Below, piece by piece: positions 35,798-45,537 of a stretch of DNA of 46,396 bases (within the stretch, counting starts at the first letter, position 1; every line of letters starts with the position of its first letter). The stretch lies in the NCBI GenBank assembly GCA_016782485.1, contig JADHYK010000003.1, positions 1 to 46,396 on the forward strand. Reading direction: 5' to 3'. Under the pieces are notes generated by a model. That model saw nothing but the letters and a program-made list of their open reading frames with translations. It made no database searches and was not told where the DNA came from. A program made the position numbers and the translations under genes. Source of the DNA: Candidatus Omnitrophota bacterium. Its GTDB lineage: Bacteria; Omnitrophota; Gorgyraeia; Gygaellales; Profunditerraquicolaceae.

Positions 35798-36199
35798 ATG
35801 AGGTTTAAAGGCAGGATGGAGTTAGAGCACGGGTTAAAACAGATAGATATTGCTCCGCTTATAGATATTGTTTTTCAATTGCTCATATTTTTTATGCTTA
35901 CTTCCAGTTTTGTGATGCAGCCCGGGATAAAGGTAAAATTACCCAAGGCGGTTACCAGCGAGGTTATAAAAACGGAGAATATTGAAATACTGGTTACCGG
36001 GGAGAATGTAACTTATCTGAACGGCCAGGTAGTTAATGCGCGGGAATTAAAAAATTTTCTTAAAGCCGCGGCCGCAAGGCAACAGACAATTTTAATCAAG
36101 GCGGACAAGCGCGCCTCTTTAGGCCGGGTGGTTGAAATCTGGGATACTGCCCGGGAGTTAGGCATAACCCAGATAAATATCGCCACCAACCAGGAATGA
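35798..36199 (+). CDS. ExbD/TolR family biopolymer transport protein
   Basis: 'QIDIAPLIDIVFQLLIFFMLTSSFV' and 'IKADKRASLGRVVEIWDTARELGI'. Confidence 0.93.
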   Translation: MRFKGRMELEHGLKQIDIAPLIDIVFQLLIFFMLTSSFVMQPGIKVKLPKAVTSEVIKTENIEILVTGENVTYLNGQVVNARELKNFLKAAAARQQTILIKADKRASLGRVVEIWDTARELGITQINIATNQE

Positions 36200-36822
36200 G
36201 GAATAAGTCCTTAAGAAAAAGCCTATACTTATCTTTATTGGGCCACCTGACTATTTTTAGTATTGTCAGTTTGTCATTTGGCAGCAGAATCCCAAAAGCG
36301 GATTTTACCAGCATATCTTTCTGGGGGACGGTTTTAAGCGGGGCGCAGGTTTGCGCGCCTATTCAGCCAGGGCACAAAGTAGCTTTCAGGCACCAGCCGC
36401 TGGGAACAAAGGCTTCGTATAAATCCAGCTTAAACAAAGTCCCCTTATCGGGATATTACTTGAAACCCCATTCCCGCCCCCTATTAAAGACAGAGAAAAA
36501 AGCTCTGCACAGGATTCTGTTTTCCCTGTCGGCGCCCGCCGGAAGGAAAGAACCGATGATTTTATTCCACCCTTTGCTTCCTTACGGTTTCAGCCTTTAT
36601 TTTAAAGACAGGCAGGTAGCTCATGTTGAACTTATGTTTAATATAGGATCCAGGGCTCTGCGCAATTCTATAGCCGTTAAGAGAAAGATCTCATCCGGCA
36701 ATCTGGAAGTTGATCTTTTATGTATGCGTTATATCGGGCGCTACCTTTTTATAGAACAGGCAAGGTTTGCCCCGGATAAATGGCAGACGGTCAAGATTGA
36801 CCTTTCAAGAAAAGATGATTAG
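36196..36822 (+). CDS. Probable TonB/TolA-like energy-transducing protein (divergent)
   Basis: N-terminal anchor 'SLLGHLTIFSIVSLSF', directly after exbD, C-terminal 'VKRKISSGNLEVDLLCMRYIGRYLF'. Confidence 0.5.
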   Translation: MRNKSLRKSLYLSLLGHLTIFSIVSLSFGSRIPKADFTSISFWGTVLSGAQVCAPIQPGHKVAFRHQPLGTKASYKSSLNKVPLSGYYLKPHSRPLLKTEKKALHRILFSLSAPAGRKEPMILFHPLLPYGFSLYFKDRQVAHVELMFNIGSRALRNSIAVKRKISSGNLEVDLLCMRYIGRYLFIEQARFAPDKWQTVKIDLSRKDD

Positions 36823-37039
36823 CATCGATTTTTCTCAGGCAATAGCGCTCTATATATTTATCTTTATAGATGCGATTTTAATATTCTGGATATTCAGCAG
36901 GAAACAGAAAGACAAGGATTTGACCCTGGATGCAAAATTTATCTGGTTTTGTTCGGTTTGTACTTATACCTATATTAATACCAGGGAAGAGGCCATATCG
37001 ACCTGCCCGCGGTGCGGCAACTATAATAAAAAGAATTGA
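36815..37039 (+). CDS. Small membrane protein with C-terminal zinc ribbon
   Basis: TM 'IALYIFIFIDAILIFWIF' and CxxC...CxxC (CSVCTYTYINTREEAISTCPRCG). Confidence 0.65.
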   Translation: MISIDFSQAIALYIFIFIDAILIFWIFSRKQKDKDLTLDAKFIWFCSVCTYTYINTREEAISTCPRCGNYNKKN

Positions 37040-37103
37040 CATAACTTTTTTTGAGAATAAAATGATAAAGGAGCGAGCATGAGCGAGCGACGCGGAGGTA
37101 AAA

Positions 37104-37310
37104 ATGATTACAGAGATAGGGATAGCTGCCGGTGAAATCTGGCATTTCCTTGATCAGCATGGCGAAACAAGCCTTTCAGTACTTGTAAAAAGTATTGATA
37201 AACATGAGGATATCGTATTAATGAGCCTGGGTTGGCTTGCCCGCGAAGGCCACGTTATCTTACGCCAGACAGATAGCGATTATAAAATAAGCTTGAGAAA
37301 AAATACCTAA
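37104..37310 (+). CDS. DUF2582-type winged helix-turn-helix protein
   Basis: 'IGIAAGEIWHFLDQHGETSLSVLVKSIDKHEDIVLMSLGWLAREGHVIL'. Confidence 0.8.
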   Translation: MITEIGIAAGEIWHFLDQHGETSLSVLVKSIDKHEDIVLMSLGWLAREGHVILRQTDSDYKISLRKNT

Positions 37311-37311
37311 C

Positions 37312-37716
37312 TTGAAGGCCGGGTTTCCTAAAAACAAGAAAGCAGTGGCGTTATTGTTGGTTTTGGTTACCATCGTAGTTGTGGTGATATTGGCAAGCGT
37401 CGCTTTACGGCTGATCTTAAACCAATTCAGGCTTACCCATCATCAGGTAAGCCGCATACGCGCTTATTATGCCAGCTTTGCGGGGATGAATTTAGCGTTG
37501 GAAAAAATACGCCTTGGTGACTGGAGCCCTGCGTCTACGGGAGGGGCAATCAGGTACGGCTGCATAAACAGTTGTATAGACGCCAGCGCAACCTATCCCT
37601 TAATAAGAGACAGTGATATCCCATATAATGTTCAGATTGCAATTTATCCAGCAGGAAGCGGAATCAGCGGCACTAGCAAGTTAGAAATTAAATCGGATTA
37701 TACTTACCATAGATAA
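37312..37716 (+). CDS. PilX/GspK-like type IV pilus-associated minor pilin (TTG start)
   Basis: 'KAVALLLVLVTIVVVVILASVALRLILNQFRLTHHQVSRIRAYYASFAGMNLALEKI'. Confidence 0.65.
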   Translation: MKAGFPKNKKAVALLLVLVTIVVVVILASVALRLILNQFRLTHHQVSRIRAYYASFAGMNLALEKIRLGDWSPASTGGAIRYGCINSCIDASATYPLIRDSDIPYNVQIAIYPAGSGISGTSKLEIKSDYTYHR

Positions 37717-37782
37717 GCCCGCCCCTCATTCACAACGCAATTACCTTTTTCAAGATTACCCAATTTTCTAAATTCGCATACC

Positions 37783-37876
37783 GTCATTGCGAGGAGCCCG
37801 AGCATAGCGAGGGCGACGAAGCAATCCAACTAATGGGATTGCTTCGCCCCTCACTTTGTTCGGGGCTCGCAATGAC
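37783..37876. repeat. REP-like palindromic element (GTCATTGCGAGGAGCC...GGCTCGCAATGAC)
   Basis: gtcattgcgaggagcccgagcatagcgagggcgacgaagcaatcc ... ggattgcttcg-like right arm ... ggggctcgcaatgac. Confidence 0.9.
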
Positions 37877-38064
37877 AGCAGAATTATACGCCCATCAGCT
37901 ACTCGTATCTCATTATTTAGCAATAGGTAATATATCGTAAGAGTAAATCTAAGTAAGAATATTATAAAATATACTTGACAAAGATGATCTATTATGTTTT
38001 AATTGACTTTAAGTGCATTTAAGGATATTTATTATAATGAACGAGAAAAGATAGTGAAGGTTAT

Positions 38065-38244
38065 ATGACACAACTAATCGATATTGATGAATTAGCCGGG
38101 TATCTGAAACTAAAGCGCCAGACTATTTATAACTGGCTGCACGAAGGCAAGATTTCCGGTATGAAAGTAGGCGGGGTGTGGCGTTTTGACCGTAAGGAAA
38201 TAGATAACTGGCTTAAAAGCAGAAGGCGCCTGTCTAAAAGCTAA
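38065..38244 (+). CDS. 59-aa MerR/excisionase-family HTH DNA-binding protein (not in ORF track)
   Basis: MTQLIDIDELAGYLKLKRQTIYNWLHEGKISGMKVGGVWRFDRKEIDNWLKSRRRLSKS*. Confidence 0.85.
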   Translation: MTQLIDIDELAGYLKLKRQTIYNWLHEGKISGMKVGGVWRFDRKEIDNWLKSRRRLSKS

Positions 38245-38268
38245 TAATGCGCGAAAGAGGCTGGTAAA

Positions 38269-39828
38269 ATGAATTCATTGGGAATATATTTTGGGCCAAA
38301 ACTGATAATCCTTGCTGAAATTAAGGGCCGGAAATTAATAAAGAGCATTCAGATACCTCAGCCAGTAATAGCCAATGATCTGGAGGCAGGGGCCCCTCCT
38401 GAAGTAACGTTAATACAGTTAGTTGCCCTGATTAAGGATGAATTAAGAAAGAAAGAGATTGAGGCCAAAAGAATAAGCCTTTGCCTTTCGGGAAAAGACT
38501 TAATCATCAGGACCTTTGAAATCCCCTTATTACCGCGCAGCGAATTGAAAAGCGCGGTCAACTTTGAAGCCAGAAAATATATCCCCTTCAAGGGCGAAGA
38601 TATAATCTCTGATTTTCAGATAGAATTTGATAGCGTTAATAAGATTAATCGGGTTCTTTTTATAGCCATAAAGAAAGAGTCTCTGGAAAGGTATATTTCT
38701 CTTTTAGAACAGCTGGGCATTGAAATCAGCGGAATTGAATATTCGGCCTTCAGCCTGCTGAAATTATTAAAACTGGCGGGCCCCAGAGACAGTAACGTTA
38801 CCGCAGTAATCAGCGCGGATCTGCAGGGAGAAGACGAAGCCAATTTCTTAGTCCTTAAAAAAGGCTTCCCATTGTTCAGCCGTGATTTTACCATGTTCAG
38901 CGAGGCAGATTCTGTTACTAAAATTGAGGGGGCGCCGGATTCGGGTATGGCCCTGGAAAAATTCAAGACTGAAATTCGCGTTTCCCTGGATTATTTCCAT
39001 CGTAAATTCTCCGATAAAAACATCCAGAAGGTTATCCTTATTGCCAACCCCGATTATCATAACGAATTGGAAGCATTTATGAAGGAACTCAATTTGCCTG
39101 CCCAATTCCTTGATTCCAACAGGCTTAATAAAATATTAGGGGAAGTTTTTTCTTTCAAGCTGGATTTACTTAAAAGTTATTCCTCGGCATTACTGAACAT
39201 AAAGACTAAATTAAAACTGCACCTTCTGAGCGTAAGGGCAAAGACAGAAGGCGTGGAAAAGGCGCTCACTATTGATGAGCGCCTTAGAGAACTGCTTACG
39301 AACTTAAAAGTTGACCTGAGGGTAGTTTTAGCGGCAATATTAGTTTGCCTGATGACTTTCGGGGTTGGTATTTTACGCATCCTTCCTTTTAAAAAAGAAG
39401 CCAAGGATATAAAAACCATGCGCCTGAAGGCAGGCCCGATAGATTCCGCTTCCAGTTATGAAGAATTAGTTAACGTTCAGAAACAGTACCAGGATAAATT
39501 AGACGACCTGGATAAAGTTATAAAAGAACGGCTGTATCTGACAGAGGCTTTGGACACTATACCGCGCGTTACGCCTGAAGGGCTTTGGCTGGCAGAATTG
39601 CAGTATAAATGCGAGGACAACAACCAGAGAGAACTCCTGTTACAGGGTAGCTGTTATTTAGGCGAGCGCGGTAAAGAATTGGAAGTAATTGATAAATTCC
39701 TGTCCGAGCTCAGGAATAGCCCTAATTTTAAAAAGTTATTTCAGGAGGTAAAAATTATTTCTGTTGAGCGCAAGGAAACCGAGGGCAGGCAGGCATCCGA
39801 TTTTATCATTTCTGCTAAAGGTGCTTAA
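38269..39828 (+). CDS. pilM: PilM-PilN fusion, type IV pilus inner-membrane assembly protein
   Basis: N-terminal PilM/actin-like ('KSAVNFEARKYIPF', 'GIEISGIEYSAFSLLKLL'), then TM and PilN-like 'EALDTIPRVTPEGLWLAELQY'. Confidence 0.82.
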   Translation: MNSLGIYFGPKLIILAEIKGRKLIKSIQIPQPVIANDLEAGAPPEVTLIQLVALIKDELRKKEIEAKRISLCLSGKDLIIRTFEIPLLPRSELKSAVNFEARKYIPFKGEDIISDFQIEFDSVNKINRVLFIAIKKESLERYISLLEQLGIEISGIEYSAFSLLKLLKLAGPRDSNVTAVISADLQGEDEANFLVLKKGFPLFSRDFTMFSEADSVTKIEGAPDSGMALEKFKTEIRVSLDYFHRKFSDKNIQKVILIANPDYHNELEAFMKELNLPAQFLDSNRLNKILGEVFSFKLDLLKSYSSALLNIKTKLKLHLLSVRAKTEGVEKALTIDERLRELLTNLKVDLRVVLAAILVCLMTFGVGILRILPFKKEAKDIKTMRLKAGPIDSASSYEELVNVQKQYQDKLDDLDKVIKERLYLTEALDTIPRVTPEGLWLAELQYKCEDNNQRELLLQGSCYLGERGKELEVIDKFLSELRNSPNFKKLFQEVKIISVERKETEGRQASDFIISAKGA

Positions 39829-40368
39829 ATGAACGAAAAAATAGAGATTTCAGAATTAATCCATAAATATAAAAAGCCGATTCTAAACATATCTGTGATT
39901 TTAGCCGCGTTATTGATTGCCTTCAGGATCTATAGCGGCCAGGAAAAAGATATAGCCGCCTTAAAAAAACAACAAGAAGGCGAAACGGAAAAGAACCTGA
40001 TAGCGGGCAATATTGTAGGGCTGAGGGAAAAGCTAAATTCTTATAAGCAGTTTCTCAATAAAAAAGACGTATTAGAGTGTGTAAGAAAGTTAAACAATAT
40101 CGCAGCAAGATCATCGGCTAATATTATTTCTATCGTACCGCAAGGCGCAAAAGAGAATTCTTATTATACCTCCTATCCCTTTAATTTAACCATCTTGGCG
40201 AAAAATTACCATATTCTTGCTAAATTTATAAATGAATTGGAAAAAGATAGCGATATATACCTGATAAACCTGCTTACGATTATAGCGCGGGATTCCGGCG
40301 ATTTAAGCGGAGGCTACTCGGAATTAGAAGCGGAAATACAAATATCGACTATTTTATATAAAGACTGA
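39829..40368 (+). CDS. PilO-like type IV pilus assembly protein
   Basis: One TM, coiled coil, 'PFNLTILAKNYHILAKFINELEK' PilO-like; position after PilM/N. Confidence 0.75.
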   Translation: MNEKIEISELIHKYKKPILNISVILAALLIAFRIYSGQEKDIAALKKQQEGETEKNLIAGNIVGLREKLNSYKQFLNKKDVLECVRKLNNIAARSSANIISIVPQGAKENSYYTSYPFNLTILAKNYHILAKFINELEKDSDIYLINLLTIIARDSGDLSGGYSELEAEIQISTILYKD

Positions 40369-40370
40369 TT

Positions 40371-40868
40371 ATGAATAATAAATTCCGGCGCACAATATTT
40401 ATATCTCTTATAGTTTTGGCCTGTTTTTTAAATGTCGAATCGGCGTTTGCAGCTCGGCGGGCCGAAAGCTACGAGGAGTTGGTGAACATGGGGGAAGCCG
40501 GCGGTGCCAGTGTTGCGCAGGCCCCGGATTCGGCTCAAGCCTCGGATATCATAAAGCCGGCGATTGAGTATCAGGCGGATAATTTTCGCGATCCCTTTCA
40601 AAAATACGCCATAGAACCAAAAGTAAAAGTTAACCAAGGCCAGGCGGATAAAGATTTAGATAAAACTGATTCGGAATTTATAAATAGTTTAAATGTCCAG
40701 GGGATAATTTTAGGAGGCAGGTTTCCCCAGGCAATTGTTAACGATACTGTCGTAAAGGTTGGCGATACGGTCGGGGGAGCCCGCATTATCGGCATAACTA
40801 AAAAAGGAATTTCATTATTAATGCATAACCGTGTCTATACTGCAAATACACAAGGAGGCGAGAGATGA
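40371..40868 (+). CDS. PilP-like pilus assembly protein
   Basis: Signal peptide, 'RDPFQKYA...VQGIILGGRFPQAIVNDTVVKVGDTVGGARIIGITKKGI'. Confidence 0.7.
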   Translation: MNNKFRRTIFISLIVLACFLNVESAFAARRAESYEELVNMGEAGGASVAQAPDSAQASDIIKPAIEYQADNFRDPFQKYAIEPKVKVNQGQADKDLDKTDSEFINSLNVQGIILGGRFPQAIVNDTVVKVGDTVGGARIIGITKKGISLLMHNRVYTANTQGGER

Positions 40869-42493
40869 ACAATATGGCAAAGTTTTTCGTAACTATCTCT
40901 GTTTTTATAATTTTGTTTTCCCTCTTCTTGCCGCGGCTGAATGCTTATACGCAGGATATAGAAACAATCCTCTATGACCCCCAAGTAACCATCTCTATGG
41001 ACCTTAAAGACGCCAGCTTAAAGGATATATTGAAGATATTTTCAATACAGTCCGGATTGAATTTTATCGCTTCCGAAGCGGTCCAGGATAGGAGCATAAC
41101 TTTATACCTGGACAGAGTCCCGCTTGAAGAGGCGATGAGCAAGATATTCAAGGCAAACAACCTCTCCTATGAACTGGGCGGGGATTCCAATATCCTTATC
41201 GTAAAGGACTGGGGCAAGGTGGCGATAGAAACTGTAACCCAGGTTTTTTATCTTAAATATGCCACGGTCTCAACATCGCCGTTAGAGGGCGACATAAATA
41301 ATTATATGGCCCCCTCCACGGACGAGACCGGGGCCTTTGGTCCGTTATCTTCATCTTCCACCGGCTCTTCGGCCACTACTGAGGGAGACAGCGAAGATAA
41401 GGAAAAGGACAAGGGCATCACCAAGGCGATAAGGACGCTTCTTTCCAAGGCCGGTAATATAATTGAAGACCCGCGCACAAACAGCCTGATTATTACAGAT
41501 ACCCCTAACCGTATGGAAGTTATTGCCAAGGTCATTGCTTCGCTGGATATCCCCCAACCACAGGTAATGCTTGAGGTCGAAATGCTGGATGTAAATAAAA
41601 ACGCGGTTGATAAGTTAGGGTTAAATTGGGCAGCTGCAGGTTCTTTTGCGATGACGGTTATCAGCGCAGCGAGAATGACCGGGTTTCCTCTGGGCCCGGC
41701 AGGCCATATGGGGGCCGGCCTTGCTAAAGTCACTAATGATTCCATAGTCGGTGATAGTGCCGCAAAATATAATGCCGGTGAAATAAATTTTCCCACCAAT
41801 TTTAAATGGGTCTTTGATTTCTTAAGGACACAGACCGATACCAAGATATTAGCCAGGCCCCGCCTGATGACTTTATCTAACAGAACTGCGGAAATCCAGA
41901 TTGTTACTAATGAATCTATCGGAACGGTACAGGCAGTATCCGGCGGGGGAACAGCTGCCGTTACGACTTCTACAACAGAGGCAGAAAGGTCACTAACCGG
42001 TGTTTCATTAAGGGTAACTCCACAGGTTAATGCAGAATCGGGCGAGATCACGATGTTTATTTATCCCAGCGTAAGAAATGCCACTACCAGTGTCACCTTT
42101 GCCGGCGGCACCTCTTCCGGCGGGACAGCGCTGCCGACATATAAAGACCCCGCGGAACGCACCACTAAACAGGTTGTACGTATCAAGGACGGAGAGACGG
42201 TTATTTTGGGCGGTTTGATCCGCAGGGAGATATCCGAAACCATAACAAAACTCCCCTTTCTGGGGGATATTCCTTTACTGGGCAACTTCTTCAGGCACAA
42301 ATATAAAGACAAAGACGAGGAACGGGAATTATTGGTTTTTATTACCCCCCATATTGTCAAGGATACGGACCTGAAACTTGCACAGGCACGAAACGCTACT
42401 GCGCTACCGGAAAGAGAGCAGGCTGTGGCCTTAGGCACCAATCGCGAATCCTTGATAAATTCTAATCTGAAGCGTTTTGAAAAGAAAAGATAA
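40865..42493 (+). CDS. pilQ: Type IV pilus/T2SS secretin
   Basis: STN-like 'MDLKDASLKDILKIFSIQSGLNFI', secretin 'PLLGNFFRHKYKDKDERELLVFITPHIV'-type C-terminus. Confidence 0.92.
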   Translation: MNNMAKFFVTISVFIILFSLFLPRLNAYTQDIETILYDPQVTISMDLKDASLKDILKIFSIQSGLNFIASEAVQDRSITLYLDRVPLEEAMSKIFKANNLSYELGGDSNILIVKDWGKVAIETVTQVFYLKYATVSTSPLEGDINNYMAPSTDETGAFGPLSSSSTGSSATTEGDSEDKEKDKGITKAIRTLLSKAGNIIEDPRTNSLIITDTPNRMEVIAKVIASLDIPQPQVMLEVEMLDVNKNAVDKLGLNWAAAGSFAMTVISAARMTGFPLGPAGHMGAGLAKVTNDSIVGDSAAKYNAGEINFPTNFKWVFDFLRTQTDTKILARPRLMTLSNRTAEIQIVTNESIGTVQAVSGGGTAAVTTSTTEAERSLTGVSLRVTPQVNAESGEITMFIYPSVRNATTSVTFAGGTSSGGTALPTYKDPAERTTKQVVRIKDGETVILGGLIRREISETITKLPFLGDIPLLGNFFRHKYKDKDEERELLVFITPHIVKDTDLKLAQARNATALPEREQAVALGTNRESLINSNLKRFEKKR

Positions 42494-44220
42494 TGCCCGA
42501 TAACAGAGAGGGATATTTAAAATTAGGTGAAATCCTGCTTAAGGAAGGCCTGATTACTGCCAGGCAACTGGAAGAGGCGATCAGCGTTCAAAGGCAGAAA
42601 GGGGGCCGTTTAGGCGAGATCATGGTAAAATTGGGGATGATTAAGGAGGAGCAGATAGTAGGCGCTCTTGATAAGCAATTAAGCATCCCTTATTTTTCTT
42701 CAGGGACGGCAAGTTTAAAACCCGCTCCTGATCAGGGGCTGGAGCGCCTTGTCCCTCAGGAATTCGCATTCAAGAATGCAGTTATCCCCCTTTCGCGCAC
42801 TTTAAGGTCGCTGACGGTAGCCATGGCTGATCCTCTGGACCTTATCCTCATCGATAATTTAAGAAAAATAACCGGCTGCGAGATTAATCCTGTTATTGCC
42901 ACCAAATCCGATATCACCAAGGCCATCGTAGAGTTTTACGGAAAGTCGGCGATGTTTAATGAAGCGGTAGAAGCCAGTTATGCCCTTAAGCCCGTTGATA
43001 CTGCCGTCGAAGGGGAGGTATCAGTCGACCAGGAATTAAGTTTAGATAAGTTAATCGCCCGCGCCGAAGAGGCGCCGGTAGTAAAATTAGTTGACCTGAT
43101 AATACGCCAGGCAATCGATGAGCACGCCTCCGATATCCATATCGAACCTTTCAAGGATAAGATTTCTCTGCGCTACCGTATTGACGGCAAGCTTTACGAA
43201 ATCCCCCCTCCTGCAAGGCATTTGCATGTTTCGATAATCTCGCGTATAAAAATATTATCGCGTATGGATATTGCCGAGAAGCGCCTGCCTCAGGACGGTG
43301 CGTTTCTGGTAAAGATAGACGAGCGGCCCATAGACATTAGAGTTTCCACCATACCCACTATCTACGGCGAAAAGATAGTGATGAGGCTGCTGGACAGAAG
43401 CCAGGTGGTCTTAGACCTTAATTTGCTGGGTTTTGATCCCAGTCAGCTTGAATATATACGCAAAGGCATAAGCGCTCCCTATGGCCTGGTATTTTTAACC
43501 GGCCCCACCGGCAGCGGAAAAACTACAACTTTATATGCGATATTAAACGAGATAAAAGGGGCCGCCAAGAACATCATAACTATTGAGGATCCGGTGGAAT
43601 ATAAATTAGAGGGGATTAATCAGGTTCAGGTTAAGCCGGAGATCGGGCTTACCTTTGCGACGGCATTACGCAGTTTTTTAAGGCAGGACCCCGATATAAT
43701 GCTGGTAGGCGAAGTACGAGACCTTGAGACCGCACAAATCTGTATCCGCTCCGCTTTAACCGGGCACTTGGTTTTAAGCACCCTGCATACCAATGACGCC
43801 CCTTCGGCAGTAACCCGGCTTATGGATATCGGTATTGAGTCTTATATGCTTGGGCCTTCATTATTGGCCATCGTGGCACAACGCCTGGTAAGGAAGCTTT
43901 GTCCGGATTGTAAAGAAGCATATGAACCGAACCAGGAGCAGATAAAAAGCGTAAATCTTAAGGCAGAGCTGATATACCGGGCCAGGGGCTGCAGTAAGTG
44001 CAACAAGGTAGGCTATAGGGGCAGGATTTGCGTTGCCGAGGTCATGGTTATTAACGAAGAGATCCGTGATTTGATTAATCAGAAGGCTTCCTTCCAGAGA
44101 ATAAGGGAAGTAGCCAAGGCTAACGGCATGAGTACACTCTATGACTCAGCGATCAAAAAAGTAGAAAAGGGAATAACCTCGCTGGAAGAGGCTTTATCCG
44201 TCACGCTGGGAGAGGAATAA
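42493..44220 (+). CDS. pilB: Type IV pilus/T2SS assembly ATPase
   Basis: GspE N-terminal domain, Walker A 'GPTGSGKTTTLYAIL', 'LRQDPDIMLVGEVRDLETA', CxxC-x(n)-CxxC 'CPDC...CSKC'. Confidence 0.96.
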   Translation: MPDNREGYLKLGEILLKEGLITARQLEEAISVQRQKGGRLGEIMVKLGMIKEEQIVGALDKQLSIPYFSSGTASLKPAPDQGLERLVPQEFAFKNAVIPLSRTLRSLTVAMADPLDLILIDNLRKITGCEINPVIATKSDITKAIVEFYGKSAMFNEAVEASYALKPVDTAVEGEVSVDQELSLDKLIARAEEAPVVKLVDLIIRQAIDEHASDIHIEPFKDKISLRYRIDGKLYEIPPPARHLHVSIISRIKILSRMDIAEKRLPQDGAFLVKIDERPIDIRVSTIPTIYGEKIVMRLLDRSQVVLDLNLLGFDPSQLEYIRKGISAPYGLVFLTGPTGSGKTTTLYAILNEIKGAAKNIITIEDPVEYKLEGINQVQVKPEIGLTFATALRSFLRQDPDIMLVGEVRDLETAQICIRSALTGHLVLSTLHTNDAPSAVTRLMDIGIESYMLGPSLLAIVAQRLVRKLCPDCKEAYEPNQEQIKSVNLKAELIYRARGCSKCNKVGYRGRICVAEVMVINEEIRDLINQKASFQRIREVAKANGMSTLYDSAIKKVEKGITSLEEALSVTLGEE

Positions 44221-44222
44221 AA

Positions 44223-45461
44223 ATGGCGAAGTTCTTTTATATAGCAAGGGATAAAGCGGGCAGGAAGGAAACCGGCGTTATAGAGGCCCCGAACCAGGAC
44301 GATGTGATCAGCCGGTTGCATGCGAAAGCATTGATTGTGATCAGCATCTTTGCTGAACACGAGCAGGCCATAACCGCCGTAGCTGCCGATGCCATAGGTA
44401 AAAAAAAACACAGGTGGAAACGTTACCGCATTACCAATGATGACCTGGTTATTTTATGCCGGCAGTTAGCCACGCTTTTGGGCGCCGGAGTCACCATACT
44501 GAAAAGCCTGGATATTATCGCACAGCAGGTAACCAGCCGCAGGCTTTATAATATAATAAAGGACCTTGAAAAAAACATGGAGGCCGGCCTTAGTTTCCAT
44601 GCTGCAGTTACAAGGCATCCGGATATATTTTCCGAGCTATGGACTAACCTTATAGAGAGCGGGGAGGCTTCAGGAAGTCTGGCGATGGTATTGAGCCGCC
44701 TGGCCGCTTATCTTGAGCGCAATGCGGCTTTTAAAAGAAAGGTTGTCTCCGCGCTCATCTATCCTGTAATACTTCTATTGGCCGGTACAGGGGCATTATT
44801 TTTTCTCACCTTTAAAATAATTCCTACCTTTGCGGAGTTATTCAAGGGGTTTGGCATTACCCTGCCGTTTTTGACGCGCCTGTTGATTGCAGGCAGCAAC
44901 TTCCTTAAAAGCAACGTACTCATAATCATCGGCCTGGTTATTTCTATTTTCTGGATTATACGTAAATACCTGAAGACAAAAATAGGACGGAGAAAGTTTG
45001 AGGAATTTGCCTTTACCTTACCGGTATTTGGGGATTTTTTCAGGGCTTTGGTTGTGGAAAGATTTTCTTCAGGAATGTCCACGCTGATTGAAAGCGGCGT
45101 ACCCATAATCTATTCTTTGCAGATAACCGAACACACCGTAGCCAATCTGGTGTTATCCGATATTGTCCGGGGGATCAAAGAGGCGGTGCGTGACGGAAAG
45201 TCGTTGAGCCAACAGCTGGAAAAAAGCGACTTCTTTGAACCGATGGTGGTGCAGATGGTAAGGATCGGCGAGGAAATCGGAGAACTGCCGGATATGTTTA
45301 AGAGAATCAATGCCTTTTATCAGGAGTACGTGGAGACCTTCCTGACCAGGGTTACCTCTATGTTTGAACCCCTGATGCTTTTATTTATGGGGGTAGTGAT
45401 CGGCATAATGATTATCGGGATGTTCTTGCCGATATTCCAGATTGCGCAGATCGGGGGATAA
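44223..45461 (+). CDS. pilC: Type IV pilus/T2SS inner-membrane platform protein
   Basis: GspF/PilC architecture, 'LCRQLATLLGAGVTILKSLDII', C-terminal 'MFEPLMLLFMGVVIGIMIIGMFLPIFQIAQ'. Confidence 0.95.
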   Translation: MAKFFYIARDKAGRKETGVIEAPNQDDVISRLHAKALIVISIFAEHEQAITAVAADAIGKKKHRWKRYRITNDDLVILCRQLATLLGAGVTILKSLDIIAQQVTSRRLYNIIKDLEKNMEAGLSFHAAVTRHPDIFSELWTNLIESGEASGSLAMVLSRLAAYLERNAAFKRKVVSALIYPVILLLAGTGALFFLTFKIIPTFAELFKGFGITLPFLTRLLIAGSNFLKSNVLIIIGLVISIFWIIRKYLKTKIGRRKFEEFAFTLPVFGDFFRALVVERFSSGMSTLIESGVPIIYSLQITEHTVANLVLSDIVRGIKEAVRDGKSLSQQLEKSDFFEPMVVQMVRIGEEIGELPDMFKRINAFYQEYVETFLTRVTSMFEPLMLLFMGVVIGIMIIGMFLPIFQIAQIGG

Positions 45462-45471
45462 TTTTATTTTA

Positions 45472-45500
45472 TTGACAAATGAGTGTGCGTATGTTATTTA
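45472..45500 (+). promoter_or_regulatory. sigma70-type promoter for the pilin gene
   Basis: TTGACA (45472-45477), 17-nt spacer, TATTTA (45495-45500). Confidence 0.6.
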
Positions 45501-45537
45501 TAAAAGTAGTTTCATTCCGATAGATAAGAGGCGACCT

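Noticed and set aside
41302-42051. 249-aa minus-strand ORF
   Set aside because: Lies fully antisense to the secretin gene; low-complexity S/V/A-rich shadow translation with no family motifs.
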